NCBI GenBank assembly: GCA_902799905.1
Contig: CADCCB010000004.1
Span: forward strand, 45,821 to 109,820
Origin: an uncultured Prevotellaceae bacterium
GTDB taxonomy: Bacteria > Bacteroidota > Bacteroidia > Bacteroidales > Bacteroidaceae
Direction of reading: 5' to 3'
DNA: 64,000 nt
Shown: piece after piece, positions 62,914-64,000 of the stretch
How the letters are laid out: each line of letters starts with the position of its first letter
How positions within the stretch are numbered: position 1 is the first letter of the stretch
Program-made: the position numbers and the translations under genes
The notes under the pieces: model-generated
Database searches by the model: none
Told to the model about the DNA's origin: nothing
What the model saw: only the letters and a program-made list of their open reading frames with translations

Positions 62914-63747
62914 TTATAATACAAATATTATTGATAATTCCATCTCTTTCACTTCAGCAAAGAGTCTTCTTGTTTGCCAAACTGCATTCAAACCTTCCAT
63001 GCAATCAGCTAGTTTTTCAAGTAAACCTGAAGGATCTGACGAACCACATAACGTTACAACGACTTTCTTTGAGGAATGTAGTTGGGCCTGGTATTCACTT
63101 CTGATAGTATCAATAATGCTCTGAAGTTGCTCTTCATCATTGGCGCCTTTTCCTTTTATGCGGACTTCATAGACACAATCTAAATCGTAGAGGTCTTTGA
63201 TGTCGTGGTAATCTATCGAAATATGGCCATGTTGCTGCAAGATTCCACATACAACAGCATCGATGTTTTTCCATTGATAGGGCCAAGGGCCTTGGCAAGC
63301 ATTATATTCAGCAATGGCTGCTTTACGTTTTTCGTCGAAGTCACGCCCTGCTTCCTCAAAATCCTCATCAGAGATTCTTCCAGCATCGTGAAGTTCGCCA
63401 AGTGCAGCATAGTTGTCATAAAGACTGGGCTTTATGCAGCTTTCAAGGTATGTTATCGACTTGCCTTTGAATTCTGCATAGGCAATTTCCCGTCTTGTGC
63501 TATCGCCAATATATCCCCCAACGTTGATGACAAAGATTTCATCTGCCAAGTCAATCTTTGCCAAATGCTGGCGGTCAAGCATATCTTTCACACCCTCCGT
63601 CCATACTACATCATCACCAGAATGGCCAAAAAGGCCAACAGTAATAACAACATTGCCTTCGAGGGTCAGTCGCTTCTGAGTTTCCAAGAATTCTTCCTTG
63701 AAGCGAGTGCTACCACAGAGGGTTATAACCTTAAATCCGTTAATCAT
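62914..63747 (-). CDS. Nucleoside deoxyribosyltransferase-like protein with an extra C-terminal domain
   Basis: A 277-residue protein. Residues about 1-110 carry a Rossmann-like domain: KVITLCGSTRFKEEF, the DLADEIFVINVGGYIGDSTRREIAYAEFKGK segment, similar to the DUF4406/nucleoside 2-deoxyribosyltransferase-like clan (also related in fold to TIR). The C-terminal part (about 195-277; DCVYEVRIKGKGANDEEQL..VVVTLCGSSDPSG) is a second small domain I cannot place; it begins with a repeated VxTLCGS motif like that at the N-terminus. ATG 63747 is chosen from the conserved start. It lies next to a UDG-like gene, so nucleotide handling is a shared theme. Confidence 0.6.
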   Translation of the reverse strand: MINGFKVITLCGSTRFKEEFLETQKRLTLEGNVVITVGLFGHSGDDVVWTEGVKDMLDRQHLAKIDLADEIFVINVGGYIGDSTRREIAYAEFKGKSITYLESCIKPSLYDNYAALGELHDAGRISDEDFEEAGRDFDEKRKAAIAEYNACQGPWPYQWKNIDAVVCGILQQHGHISIDYHDIKDLYDLDCVYEVRIKGKGANDEEQLQSIIDTIRSEYQAQLHSSKKVVVTLCGSSDPSGLLEKLADCMEGLNAVWQTRRLFAEVKEMELSIIFVL

Positions 63748-63771
63748 ATTCCTTATTTCTTTTAGGTGCAA

Positions 63772-63779
63772 CAAAGATA
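63772..63779 (-). promoter_or_regulatory. -7 box of the deoxyribosyltransferase-like gene
   Basis: Minus-strand TATCTTTG, 25 bases before ATG 63747. Confidence 0.5.
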
Positions 63780-63825
63780 CTACTTTATTTTGAACAATAG
63801 AGCGTATTAACATAATTTCGTATAA

Positions 63826-64000
63826 CTATCCATTTTCTTTAGGACCATAATAGGTCATTTCCCAAAAGAGGCCAGCTGCCAACTCCACCTCGCTGATTTC
63901 AACGTCTTTATCTACTCTCACTTTCATGCTCAGTACTTCGATCATATCTTTCTGATCTGCTACTGCGTAGCAAAAAACATTCTTCTCTTTAACATGGCAA
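63826..64000 (-). CDS. C-terminal end of a DUF6557-like protein (partial)
   Basis: The window edge cuts the gene; the last 58 codons read HVKEKNVFCYAVADQKDMIEVLSMKV, EISEVELAAGLFWEMTYYGPKENG and TAG at 63826-63828. VELAAGLFWEMTYYG is clearly related to AEIAACCIWHTSFYG in the frameshifted gene at 60781-61726, so the two are paralogs. The rest lies outside the window. Confidence 0.6.
   Translation of the reverse strand, partial: CHVKEKNVFCYAVADQKDMIEVLSMKVRVDKDVEISEVELAAGLFWEMTYYGPKENG

Overview
The window looks like a chromosome segment of a Bacteroidales bacterium, most likely Prevotella or a close relative. Evidence: promoters follow the Bacteroidetes form (TTG about 20 bases before TAnnTTTG); Shine-Dalgarno sequences are mostly absent; and the gene content is typical (DUF6057, DUF5723, DUF4876, DUF6850, DUF2147, a TonB-dependent receptor with a carboxypeptidase-like N domain, split glycine dehydrogenase gcvPA/gcvPB, and a short C-terminal IYNLQG..KGV.IVNGKK tail). 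The species assignment is inference; no rRNA is present.

Layout. 1-7.9 kb (+): end of trigger factor, clpP, clpX, recQ, a DUF6057 membrane protein and a TolB-like lipoprotein with a heme-c motif. 8-15.9 kb (+): guaB, two periplasmic peptidyl-prolyl isomerases (one SurA-like), an OstA/LptA-like protein and mutL. 16-21 kb (+): an OmpA-like protein, lipoproteins, two YjbH-like barrel proteins and tRNA-Val(TAC). 21.4-25.7 kb (+): purB, a pseudouridine synthase with a repetitive Arg/Gly/Gln tail, asnS. 25.7-32.8 kb (-): DUF5723 protein and partner lipoprotein; then a CvfB-like RNA-binding protein, a LolD-like ATPase and a cation/proton antiporter that overlap by 4 bases each. 32.9-37 kb (+): asd, a large secreted protein, a periplasmic HMA-domain protein. 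37-43 kb (-): TonB receptor, DUF4876 lipoprotein, DUF6850 barrel in one overlapping operon. 43-45.9 kb (+): M16 peptidase. 46-52.5 kb (+): a complete glycine cleavage cluster with its own lipoate ligase and dihydrolipoamide dehydrogenase (lplA, gcvT, gcvH, gcvPA, gcvPB, lpd). 52.6-55.9 kb (+): small secreted proteins, an AAA ATPase, a one-TM protein. 55.9-58.2 kb: about 2.4 kb without genes, packed with inverted and tandem repeats. 58.2-64 kb (-): an accessory block of mostly uncharacterised genes, two of them broken.

The most unusual items are: (1) a 437-residue relative of the DNA polymerase III alpha core at 58853-60166 in which all three catalytic aspartates appear replaced, inside an operon of unknown genes; (2) a nested inverted array of 8-base tandem repeats around a perfect 40-base palindrome at 56918-56957; (3) a family of 21-base hairpins with compensating stem changes, found between genes and in frame inside two unrelated genes; (4) period-7 low-complexity repeats between genes and in frame inside gcvT and gcvPA. 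All family assignments are from reading motifs by eye; no searches were run.
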